DNA of 23,707 nucleotides, from the IMG/VR virus record IMGVR_UViG_3300030430_001450, positions 1-23,707 of that record, one strand, 5' to 3'. Shown piece by piece: positions 16,623-21,624 of this stretch. How positions within the stretch are numbered: the stretch's first letter is position 1; each line of letters begins with the position of its first letter. A program made the translations under genes and the position numbers. This DNA is from a virus. The notes beneath the pieces were generated by a model. The model was not told the origin of the DNA, ran no database searches, and saw only the letters and a program-made list of their open reading frames with translations.

Positions 16623-17241
16623 TATAAATATTCCTGAGATATACATTCCAGACGTTCCAGAAATCTATACTCCTCACTATTTAACTATTACAAAGCCACC
16701 AGATATAGATGTTCCTGGTTGTACCTATCAACATCGTGATATAAAAAATACTGGTAATCGTAATTTATTATTGGAAGATCCAAATGGCGTATTTACAACG
16801 TGTGATTTTCCGTTTCCTAGTTTTGTTCCTCTTGACTATACACCTGAAAATATGGTCATTACAGAAGAACCGCTTGTTGATAATGAAGCATCGCCTTTAC
16901 CAGAAACAGAGCAGCCAAAAATTCCTCCACCACCTGACCCTCCCCCACCAGATTTTCCTCCCTGTCCTGGTAAAAATGACCAAAGAGTAGGAGACTTTCG
17001 TAACGAAAAGAAACTGGAACGTGTCATCGGGCACGAAAGAGGGCAAGATGGGTCTGAATGTATAACTATCTATGAAGCAGTTGAGTGGAAAGATCAGTAC
17101 ATACCTTCTGCCCCTCAGTTTGTTGGGGTATTTAGCTTGGCTTTGGTTGGGGCATCTGCTCCCGCTATTCTTCAACTTGTACGACCATTAGTAAAGCAAG
17201 CCGTTTCCAAATTGACGAAAAAGAAAAAAGATATAGAATAG
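16609..17241 (+). CDS. Proline-rich protein with C-terminal membrane segment
   Basis: A 210-residue protein with a striking layout. The N-terminus is a Pro/Ile/Asp repeat (IPDINIPEIYIPDVPEIYTP), followed by a C...C-containing segment with DPNGVFTTCDFPFPSF. Residues about 100-122 are a rigid proline run (PKIPPPPDPPPPDFPPCPG). A short globular part with ERVIGHERGQDGSECITIYEAV follows. The C-terminus has a hydrophobic segment (about 172-192) and a lysine cluster (KKKKD). Relatives with the same order occur in marine cyanophages by recollection, none with known function. It could be a membrane-anchored tether, but that is inference. It is the last gene of the plus-strand late operon. Confidence 0.75.
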   Translation: MEIPDINIPEIYIPDVPEIYTPHYLTITKPPDIDVPGCTYQHRDIKNTGNRNLLLEDPNGVFTTCDFPFPSFVPLDYTPENMVITEEPLVDNEASPLPETEQPKIPPPPDPPPPDFPPCPGKNDQRVGDFRNEKKLERVIGHERGQDGSECITIYEAVEWKDQYIPSAPQFVGVFSLALVGASAPAILQLVRPLVKQAVSKLTKKKKDIE

Positions 17242-17246
17242 TACAT

Positions 17247-17316
17247 AAGCAACCAGACCCATTATCAAGTTGTTGACTCAACCTCTGCTCTGTCGGAACG
17301 TCAGTTGCTTTTATTA
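17247..17316 (+). terminator. Terminator-like stem at the end of the late operon
   Basis: AAGCAAC (17247-17253) pairs with GTTGCTT (17304-17310), extended inward by GAC/GTC (17256-17258 with 17300-17302). An inner GTTG/CAAC hairpin is present, and the outer stem is followed by TTATT. The stem begins 5 bp after the stop of the proline-rich gene. The large loop makes it an imperfect intrinsic terminator. Lying between convergent operons, it could serve one or both directions. Confidence 0.4.
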
Positions 17317-17414
17317 GATCGGAGTTGTTATGCCTAGAGAAATACTAGGTCAGCCAACCTCTCTCTGATGCGGCTTAAACAGCTTAGGCAACTGTGAAAG
17401 ACCCTTCCGATCTA
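17315..17414. ncRNA. Candidate structured RNA domain between convergent operons
   Basis: TAGATCGGA (17315-17323) pairs with TCCGATCTA (17406-17414) as a perfect 9-bp helix enclosing about 80 nt. Inside, CCTAG/CTAGG (17333-17337 with 17345-17349) forms a 5-bp hairpin with loop AGAAATA. Alternative pairings also exist: TGCCTA (17331-17336) with TAGGCA (17385-17390), GTTG/CAAC, and GGTC (17348-17351) with GACC (17400-17403). On the plus strand a GGAG lies 5 bases before a 12-codon ORF (ATG 17330, MPREILGQPTSL). I tested it by eye against tRNA and hammerhead layouts and found no match. Strand and function are unknown. Confidence 0.3.
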
Positions 17415-17416
17415 GC

Positions 17417-18004
17417 CTACTCTAATTTATGAGTATGTGGGATAACTTGATTTGGTGGAATATTGTAGACAATATCTTCACAGGTAACAGCACTAGGAGT
17501 ATTAGGCTTGAAAGTAACACCTAATCTAGCTTGAGCCGCACATTGTTCCAAACGATATAAACTAATTTCCATTTTGGTTTTCTTTATTAGTAGTTTCTGA
17601 GCTTCAATATTTACTTCTGTAGCTTTATGGCAGAGTGCTGGTGATTTTCCTAATGGAATATTTATTTGAGCGGAGATACCATAGTTTAAATTGTAATTAT
17701 CTTTTTCAAATCGGGGAGTTTCTTGAACGTACTTTACCTCTCCTGTTTCTTCATCATATATGTTTTGCCTAGTGACATATTCCATTGGTCTATCGAATGA
17801 CCAACTATCAGTTACATATGGTGTAATTGTAAGACTAGGAGAAGCACACACTATGCCTTGACTCATTCTGTAGCTTGGCATTGAGCTTGGAGTTATCATG
17901 GTCGCATTGTTATTTACTACGCCCTGTGCGTTACTGCTCGGAGATGCTACTGTTGTATTAGCCAAAACCCTTGCAGGGCAAAGGATTATAGCTACTGCCC
18001 AAAT
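17417..18004 (-). CDS. Secreted cyanophage-family protein, non-standard start
   Basis: About 195 residues, unknown function. A hydrophobic N-terminal segment (WAVAIILCPARVLA) ends in a plausible signal peptidase site before NTTVASPS. The mature part has VVNNNATMI, C.SPSLTITPYVTDSWSF, then NLNYGISAQINIPLG....LCHKATEVNI and RLEQCAAQARLGVTFKPNTPSAVTCEDIV. This pattern (NFGIS..IPL....C, RL..C....G..., CADV-like end) I recall from many marine cyanophage proteins. No ATG, GTG or TTG stands before the signal segment: the frame runs back to ATG 18163 through what looks like a shadow of the upstream gene, so ATT at 18004 is the nearest candidate start. It overlaps the upstream stop by 13 bp, which suggests translational coupling. 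Confidence 0.7.
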   Translation of the reverse strand: MWAVAIILCPARVLANTTVASPSSNAQGVVNNNATMITPSSMPSYRMSQGIVCASPSLTITPYVTDSWSFDRPMEYVTRQNIYDEETGEVKYVQETPRFEKDNYNLNYGISAQINIPLGKSPALCHKATEVNIEAQKLLIKKTKMEISLYRLEQCAAQARLGVTFKPNTPSAVTCEDIVYNIPPNQVIPHTHKLE

Positions 18005-18423
18005 GTAGTTGTAGTTTCTGTTGTGGTGCTTGTGTTTATTTGACGAGTTATGGTGGTTACTGTGTCCAGCCCTGGAGTGATCAGTGTCTCTTGAAGAGAA
18101 AATGCTGCTCCATCGTTTGATATGGACCAACGAGGAATAGCTTCTAAATTTGGTGAAGTCCAATGAAAGTTTACTCCCCCGACTGTTTGTTCATTCGTAG
18201 TCGTAGGAGTAGGGTTGATATATCCTGTTTCAGATTCGATATTATGTCCTGATGCTGAGTAGGAGTATCCTGTGCGATATTGATGGCTTGTGATCGTTTC
18301 ATTTATTATTGATTCCGAAGTTGAGGAAGTCTGAGAACTACCCGAACGAAATTGTGGAACTACAGGAACAGCAAGTGTTCTTATAGGTAATGTTAATAAA
18401 ACCAGCAGCCAAAGTCTAGTCAA
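17992..18423 (-). CDS. Secreted beta-rich protein, cyanophage family
   Basis: A 143-residue protein with a signal peptide (MTRLWLLVLLTLPIRTLA, cut predicted after residue 18). The mature part is Ser/Thr-rich and beta-like: SSQTSSTSESIINETITSHQYRTGYSYSASGHNI, then FHWTSPNLEAIPRWSISNDGAAFSLQETLITPGL and TTITRQINTSTTTETTTTFGQ. The order of tracts (sSTTTS..ID, E.Y.SG.SYT.SG.NI, W..P....IP.W......F...E....PG) is familiar from marine cyanophage hypothetical proteins. Its ATG overlaps the end of the preceding gene by 8 bp. It was probably exported to the periplasm or cell surface of the infected cell. No function known to me. Confidence 0.75.
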   Translation of the reverse strand: MTRLWLLVLLTLPIRTLAVPVVPQFRSGSSQTSSTSESIINETITSHQYRTGYSYSASGHNIESETGYINPTPTTTNEQTVGGVNFHWTSPNLEAIPRWSISNDGAAFSLQETLITPGLDTVTTITRQINTSTTTETTTTFGQ

Positions 18424-18931
18424 TCGTAATAGTGACTTTAGTAGATCCTATACAGCTTGTGCCAGACCCCCCTGCGGTGCAAGTATGAATCCCAGAACTT
18501 AACGAAGTAAGAGCAAGGTTTCCTGCTGTACCACCCGAAGCTACAGTTGTTGTTCCACCTAATACTGGTAATGCTGCTATACCACTAGAAGGAGTTACCG
18601 CAGATGGTGTAGCGTCACCCATAGTCACCGATTCAGTTTTTGAAAACGCTGAACCGCTAGTAGTTACTGTGGTATCAGTTTGAATCATAGCTGGCACTCC
18701 GTTAGATAACGAACCAACATTGATTCCACCAATCTTTCCTGATGTTGTGGTGTCTCCTACAGTTACAGATGGGGTGATATTGTTTCCGCTTAAAGAATAG
18801 GTCGTACCAACCTTTTGGGTCGTTACAAAAGGCATATCTACAGTAATTTGTGCCGAAGTAACAAACTCTTGTTTTATATCAGCAAAGGCAGCTGATGGTA
18901 AGAATAGAAGTAAAGCAAACAGTTTTTTCAT
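18416..18931 (-). CDS. Secreted Ser/Thr/Gly-rich beta protein, cyanophage family
   Basis: A 171-residue protein with a clear signal peptide (MKKLFALLLFLPSAAFA, cut before DIK). The mature chain is almost entirely beta-type: QEFVTSAQITVDMPFVTTQKVGTTYSLSGNNI, a VTVGDTTTSGKIGGINVGSL part, FSKTESVTMGDATPSAVTPSSG, then GGTTTVASGGTAGNLALTSL and a C-terminus with two cysteines (IHTCTAGGSGTSCIG) that could pair. The order SAQ.TVD...R..SYSLSGNNI...EGDAT...VT...GGTAG.L matches cyanophage proteins I remember as hypothetical. The start follows the preceding gene with an ATGA overlap. Role unknown. Confidence 0.78.
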   Translation of the reverse strand: MKKLFALLLFLPSAAFADIKQEFVTSAQITVDMPFVTTQKVGTTYSLSGNNITPSVTVGDTTTSGKIGGINVGSLSNGVPAMIQTDTTVTTSGSAFSKTESVTMGDATPSAVTPSSGIAALPVLGGTTTVASGGTAGNLALTSLSSGIHTCTAGGSGTSCIGSTKVTITID

Positions 18932-19215
18932 TTGATACCTACTTTAGAGTTCTTGTTATCTACTATATTAACCTTACCAAGTTTCTTTTTGCCATTTGTA
19001 GCAGATTTTACTTGTAGACCCATGTTTGACATGACAGCACTGAGCAAACCTGCGGCAAAGGTCGTATCAATTTGTCGGGTTGAATTTCCGAAGTACGCAA
19101 AAGAAATAACCCCCAAACTCCAAAAAAGTATAATCATCTGGACAAGATTAGACAGGATTGAATTACCTTGCTGCGATTCTTCTTGTTCTACTTCTTTGGT
19201 GGTATCTTCAGCCAT
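18928..19215 (-). CDS. Small protein with two membrane segments (holin-like topology)
   Basis: A 95-residue first gene of the minus-strand secreted operon. An acidic head (MAEDTTKEVEQEESQQ) precedes two membrane segments, about 24-42 (LVQMIILFWSLGVISFAYF) and 52-68 (TFAAGLLSAVMSNMGLQV), and then a lysine-rich tail (NGKKKLGKVNIVDNKNSK). Two segments with a short turn and a charged tail fit a class II holin, but no endolysin lies beside it, and cyanophage relatives I recall are unannotated. It could instead be the membrane partner of the three exported proteins behind it. It shares a 66-bp divergent promoter region with the plus-strand gene at 19281. Confidence 0.72.
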   Translation of the reverse strand: MAEDTTKEVEQEESQQGNSILSNLVQMIILFWSLGVISFAYFGNSTRQIDTTFAAGLLSAVMSNMGLQVKSATNGKKKLGKVNIVDNKNSKVGIK

Positions 19216-19229
19216 AAAAGTTAAGATTC

Positions 19230-19258
19230 TTGTCTAATACTAGCAAGTTAGCTATGTT
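19230..19258 (+). promoter_or_regulatory. Candidate plus-strand promoter in divergent region
   Basis: TTGTCT (19230-19235) and TATGTT (19253-19258) are 17 bp apart and sit 22 bp before the ATG at 19281. Each matches four of six sigma-70 consensus positions. The spacer contains CTAATACTAG, which shares ATACTA with the palindrome at 22389-22398. The minus-strand operon starting at 19215 must also be expressed from this 65-bp gap. No clear minus-strand promoter stands out. Confidence 0.3.
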
Positions 19259-19280
19259 TGGGAAGTAACACATAAAAACG

Positions 19281-19454
19281 ATGGTAAAAATTCTAAAACC
19301 TATCCTCCTTGTCTTTATAAAATCTAAAGCAATGAAGAGATTGATAGTGGATCTGTTAAAGGCATTAGTTAAACAAACCGACAACACAATAGATGATCAG
19401 GCAGTTGCTTTTATCGAAGCCAGATTATATCCGGGTTCTACTACAAATCTTTAG
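19281..19454 (+). CDS. 57-residue helical protein, cyanophage-like
   Basis: ATG at 19281 to TAG at 19452-19454 gives 57 residues: a hydrophobic and basic start (MVKILKPILLVFIKSKAMKR), then LIVDLLKALVKQTDNTIDDQAVAFIEARLYPG. It is fully helical in character. I recall near-identical small proteins (starting MVKILKP, with VDLL.A..K.TDN..DD..V.LI) in marine cyanophages, without known function. It follows a divergent promoter region. The next gene begins four bases after its stop, so the two are probably co-transcribed. Confidence 0.72.
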   Translation: MVKILKPILLVFIKSKAMKRLIVDLLKALVKQTDNTIDDQAVAFIEARLYPGSTTNL

Positions 19455-19458
19455 TGAT

Positions 19459-19740
19459 ATGAAAATTACTAACTTTCTCAACATTGATATAGAACCTGCA
19501 CCTCCAGAAATGGAATTACAGGTTGAGATGCAATGTAGAGAGATTATGCAAGCTAATGATATAGATAACGTAAAAAGATATTGTACACATATGGTTAGAA
19601 AAAAATTTGATCAAGATATTTTTATGGCTTCGCTGTTAAATAGACTTATAGAAATGGAATCTGAACGAGTTATAAGAGAAATGAGAAAAGAAAAGAAAAA
19701 ATCAACTAATCCAATTAAGAAGTTTTTTCGTATTCCTTGA
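19459..19740 (+). CDS. Small helical cyanophage-family protein
   Basis: A 93-residue protein starting MKITNFLNIDIEPAPPEMELQVEMQCREIM. It continues as charged helices (NDIDNVKRYCTHMVRKKFDQDIFMASLL, ESERVIREMRKEKKK) and ends PIKKFFRIP. The frame is open back to 19393, but that extension overlaps the 57-residue gene in another frame and reads like a shadow. ATG 19459, four bases after the previous stop, is preferred. Relatives next to the same 57-residue partner are familiar from cyanophages. Function unknown. It overlaps the convergent gene at 19715 by 26 bp. Confidence 0.7.
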   Translation: MKITNFLNIDIEPAPPEMELQVEMQCREIMQANDIDNVKRYCTHMVRKKFDQDIFMASLLNRLIEMESERVIREMRKEKKKSTNPIKKFFRIP

Positions 19741-19999
19741 TCTCTTCATCAGTAAAGTCTTTAATTAATAATTTATCAATTTTATCAACTTCATAATTGA
19801 ATTTAAGTACGGCAGTTCTTATGTGTTCTGTAACCCAACGACCTTCATCATAAATCACTTGTGCTTTGCCATTTTCTTTTATAAAAACATAATGATCCTG
19901 TCCTTTCATTTGTATTTCTAAAAAATTCTTTTCTAAATTTTTACGTCTTATATCTTTGAGTTTGCGTAGTTTAAGAATTGATTTTCTAACTGGTTTCAT
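19715..19999 (-). CDS. Small basic protein of unknown function
   Basis: A 94-residue protein with a strongly basic head (MKPVRKSILKLRKLKDIRRKNLEKNF). A short beta-like centre follows (LEIQMKGQDHYVFIKENGKAQVIYDEG), then helices (WVTEHIRTAVLKFNYEVDKIDKLLIKDF, DEEIKEYEKTS). Its ATG overlaps the end of the methyltransferase gene by 4 bp, so it is translated with it. It might be a nucleic-acid-binding accessory (basic head, position), but no family is recognised. It is the last gene of the minus-strand early operon. Confidence 0.65.
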   Translation of the reverse strand: MKPVRKSILKLRKLKDIRRKNLEKNFLEIQMKGQDHYVFIKENGKAQVIYDEGRWVTEHIRTAVLKFNYEVDKIDKLLIKDFTDEEIKEYEKTS

Positions 20000-21099
20000 T
20001 TGTAATAAAGATCATATACTCTTTGTAATGGTATCGCAGCAACTGGAGGAGAAACACTATTTCCTAAAGATTTAAGTCGGTCCATCCTACCTCGTAACCC
20101 ATCATCTCCTCTACGAAGGCAGGGTTCAGAAACATATCTAGTCCAGTCTCTTTCGAGAGTTCTCCCCTGCGAGCTATTGATGAAAGCATTTGCCCAGATT
20201 GACTTGTATTCTTTTGACCAGTTGCCTTGTGTTCGTGAGCCGTAGGTGTAGGAAGTGTTTGAAACTGATTGAAAAGATTTATTGCTTGTGGGTTCACTGC
20301 CTCTCTGAGATTGGCTAACTGAGTCCTGCCTTTGCGATGTTCCGTTGCTTGTTTTTTCATTGATTCCACACTTCTCTGTGGAAGATGATCCATTGTTGTT
20401 GGTGTCGGTAAACTCCTTACCGCTACATGAATCTGTCTTCCTAAAGTCTGGTGTTTCTTGCAATTCCTGCATGACTTCCATGACCCGTCCTTCCATTCCC
20501 TCGCTGTTGGAGTTGGAAGACTTGATATCACTGTTTCTAAATTTGGATGTCGATGATTTTTTATTGAAGGTTGATTTAGATTCATTGCCATCGCAGAATT
20601 CGCCCTTGGGGTAAGCAACGCACCACCAACGTTGTCTTCGATGACAGCCTCCCATATCTTCGCACGATACAATTGCCCATTCCGCATCATACCCTGCTTC
20701 TGAAAGCTCGCCGAGTACGATGTCCAATCCGTTATTAAGGATCGCTGCCACGTTTTCCAGGACAACGAATTTTGGTCGTACCATGCGTATGATTCTGATG
20801 ACTTCAAAGAAAAGACCTGATCTTGTTTTTTTGGTAATACCTTTTTGAAGCCCGGCCACGGATATGTCTTGGCATGGGAATCCACTACAGAAGACATCAA
20901 ATTCTCCAAGGTTAGCTGTAAAGGTTCTGACATCGTCATGAATGGGAATGTTTGGAAATCGTTTAGCAAGAAGTTTCTGACAGAATTTATCTATTTCAAT
21001 AAATTGAGTGGTTTCAAAACCTCCTACTATTTTATGAGCAGCATAAGAGAAACCACCAATACCTGCAAATCCATCAAGTATTTTTAGTGGAGGTTTCAT
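19996..21099 (-). CDS. DNA (cytosine-5) methyltransferase
   Basis: Transfers methyl from S-adenosylmethionine to cytosine C5 in DNA, probably to shield phage DNA from host restriction. 367 residues. Motif I DGFAGIGG (9-16), the acidic IEIDKFC (35-40) and motif IV GFPCQD with nucleophile C76 are present. So are motif VI ENV (115-117), motif VIII HRRQRWW (153-159), and a C-terminal motif IX/X part, RMDRLKSLGNSVSPPVAAI (338-356). Between about 170 and 310 lies a Ser/Asn-rich recognition region with repeated (A/S/T)(D/N)(T/A)...G..QG units, as in many phage enzymes of this type. That region and the catalytic half are also read in a second frame. No restriction enzyme gene accompanies it. It overlaps the upstream gene's stop (21099). 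Confidence 0.92.
   Translation of the reverse strand: MKPPLKILDGFAGIGGFSYAAHKIVGGFETTQFIEIDKFCQKLLAKRFPNIPIHDDVRTFTANLGEFDVFCSGFPCQDISVAGLQKGITKKTRSGLFFEVIRIIRMVRPKFVVLENVAAILNNGLDIVLGELSEAGYDAEWAIVSCEDMGGCHRRQRWWCVAYPKGEFCDGNESKSTFNKKSSTSKFRNSDIKSSNSNSEGMEGRVMEVMQELQETPDFRKTDSCSGKEFTDTNNNGSSSTEKCGINEKTSNGTSQRQDSVSQSQRGSEPTSNKSFQSVSNTSYTYGSRTQGNWSKEYKSIWANAFINSSQGRTLERDWTRYVSEPCLRRGDDGLRGRMDRLKSLGNSVSPPVAAIPLQRVYDLYYK
20064..20939 (-). CDS. Nested LPTPT-family phage protein inside the methyltransferase gene
   Basis: The same strand, in the +1 frame relative to the methyltransferase, is open for 301 codons from TTG 20969; the first ATG is at 20939 (291 residues). The product has tracts I recognise from a phage/prophage protein family usually found beside cytosine methyltransferases: LSWKTWQRSL, SASFQKQGMMRNGQLYR, LLTPRANSAMA, PNLETVI, three LPTPT repeats, TQLANLREAV, and the ending LNPAFVEEMMGYEVGWTDL. 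No Shine-Dalgarno is visible before any candidate start. A chance ORF of this length is unlikely in so AT-rich a genome. It may still be a conserved by-product of the methyltransferase sequence. Function unknown. Confidence 0.6.
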   Translation of the reverse strand: MTMSEPLQLTLENLMSSVVDSHAKTYPWPGFKKVLPKKQDQVFSLKSSESYAWYDQNSLSWKTWQRSLITDWTSYSASFQKQGMMRNGQLYRAKIWEAVIEDNVGGALLTPRANSAMAMNLNQPSIKNHRHPNLETVISSLPTPTAREWKDGSWKSCRNCKKHQTLGRQIHVAVRSLPTPTTMDHLPQRSVESMKKQATEHRKGRTQLANLREAVNPQAINLFNQFQTLPTPTAHEHKATGQKNTSQSGQMLSSIARRGELSKETGLDMFLNPAFVEEMMGYEVGWTDLNL

Positions 21100-21416
21100 T
21101 AAAATTCCATTTGAGTGAGATCCGGGGCATCTTCGATTTTCAAGGGTGAAAAGCTTCCATATAATCCATAGTCACCATTAGTGCCTTTGCAATAAAGCAT
21201 AACGCATGGTTTTTCATCACTTTTACCAATTTTTGGATCATATACTTTTTTTGACACTTGTTTTGTATTCACAAGGTTTGTAAGATGTTCAATCAATGAA
21301 GTGACAGATTCAACAGGTACTTGAATTGCAAGTAGTGGTTCATTAGGGTTTTCTTCATTGAATTTGTTTTTTCCAACAGACCATTTGATTGGAAGAGGTA
21401 AAGCAAAATTAGGCAT
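21099..21416 (-). CDS. Unknown early protein
   Basis: 105 residues from ATG 21416 (MPNFALPLPIKWSVGKNKF). The frame stays open to 21467, but the extra 17 residues overlap the upstream gene and look like its shadow. The ATG is embedded in ATGCCTAA, overlapping the stop of the ribbon-helix-helix gene. The protein has EPLLAIQVPVESVTSLIEHLTNLVNT, then VYDPKIGKSDEKPCVMLYCKGTNGDYGLYGSFSPL and an acidic end (IEDAPDLTQMEF). The acidic C-terminus is reminiscent of single-strand-binding proteins and the location beside an annealing protein fits DNA metabolism, but this is weak inference. No family assigned. Confidence 0.65.
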   Translation of the reverse strand: MPNFALPLPIKWSVGKNKFNEENPNEPLLAIQVPVESVTSLIEHLTNLVNTKQVSKKVYDPKIGKSDEKPCVMLYCKGTNGDYGLYGSFSPLKIEDAPDLTQMEF

Positions 21417-21624
21417 TTGTAAAATAATTTTGAAGGACAGTTTTAATAAATTGATTGGGAGGAACATTATTGTCTTTGCAATATGTTCTTATTTGTTTAG
21501 CAAGAAGATCATCTGTACGAATTGAAAAGATGTTTCTGTTGTAATCCTTATGGCGATCTAGCTTGCGTTCGTGAAGTTGATCTAGAACTTGTCTCCCTGC
21601 AAATTCTGCTTCTTCCTGAGTCAT
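21409..21624 (-). CDS. Ribbon-helix-helix DNA-binding protein
   Basis: 71 residues. The C-terminal 40 have the ribbon-helix-helix layout: strand NIFSIRTDD, helix A LLAKQIRTYCKDNN, turn VPPNQ, helix B FIKTVLQNYF. The N-terminal 28 residues are charged and helical (MTQEEAEFAGRQVLDQLHERKLDR). Such proteins bind DNA as dimers, often as autorepressors at paired palindromes. A pair of palindromes one turn apart stands upstream of the annealing-protein gene two positions earlier in the same operon (22377-22398), a natural candidate operator (inference). Its start overlaps the upstream gene's stop (ATGA). Confidence 0.65.
   Translation of the reverse strand: MTQEEAEFAGRQVLDQLHERKLDRHKDYNRNIFSIRTDDLLAKQIRTYCKDNNVPPNQFIKTVLQNYFTNA

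Noticed and set aside
16784-17175. Overlapping ORFs in the proline-rich gene (plus 16784-16990; minus 16836-17027 and 16897-17175).
   Set aside because: They are frame shadows of the proline-rich sequence. The Gly/Ser-rich minus frame is simply the reverse reading of CCA/CCT proline codons.
17404-17414. CTTCCGATCT and AGATCGGA arms resemble the ends of common sequencing adapters, so the structured element might be an artefact.
   Set aside because: The two arms face the wrong way for an adapter-insert-adapter product, the match is only 8-10 bases, and the flanks continue as ordinary gene sequence. Read-level inspection would settle it.
17315-17414. Possible tRNA or hammerhead ribozyme in the structured gap.
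   Set aside because: The acceptor-like helix is present on either strand, but there is no T-arm with a TTC-type loop and no anticodon arm. CTGATG and GAAA are present, but the required stems do not form around them.
17990-18010. Programmed -1 frameshift joining two exported proteins at TTTGGGC.
   Set aside because: The heptamer is in the wrong phase for both frames, and the downstream segment reads as its own signal peptide.
18932-19237. Plus-strand ORF opposite the two-span membrane protein.
   Set aside because: The minus-strand gene has coherent topology and overlap coupling with its operon. The plus frame shows neither.
20345-21087. Plus-strand ORFs (20345-20614, 20845-21087) opposite the methyltransferase gene.
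   Set aside because: The region is GC-richer and so stop-poor in several frames. These two show no family motifs, unlike the same-strand nested frame.
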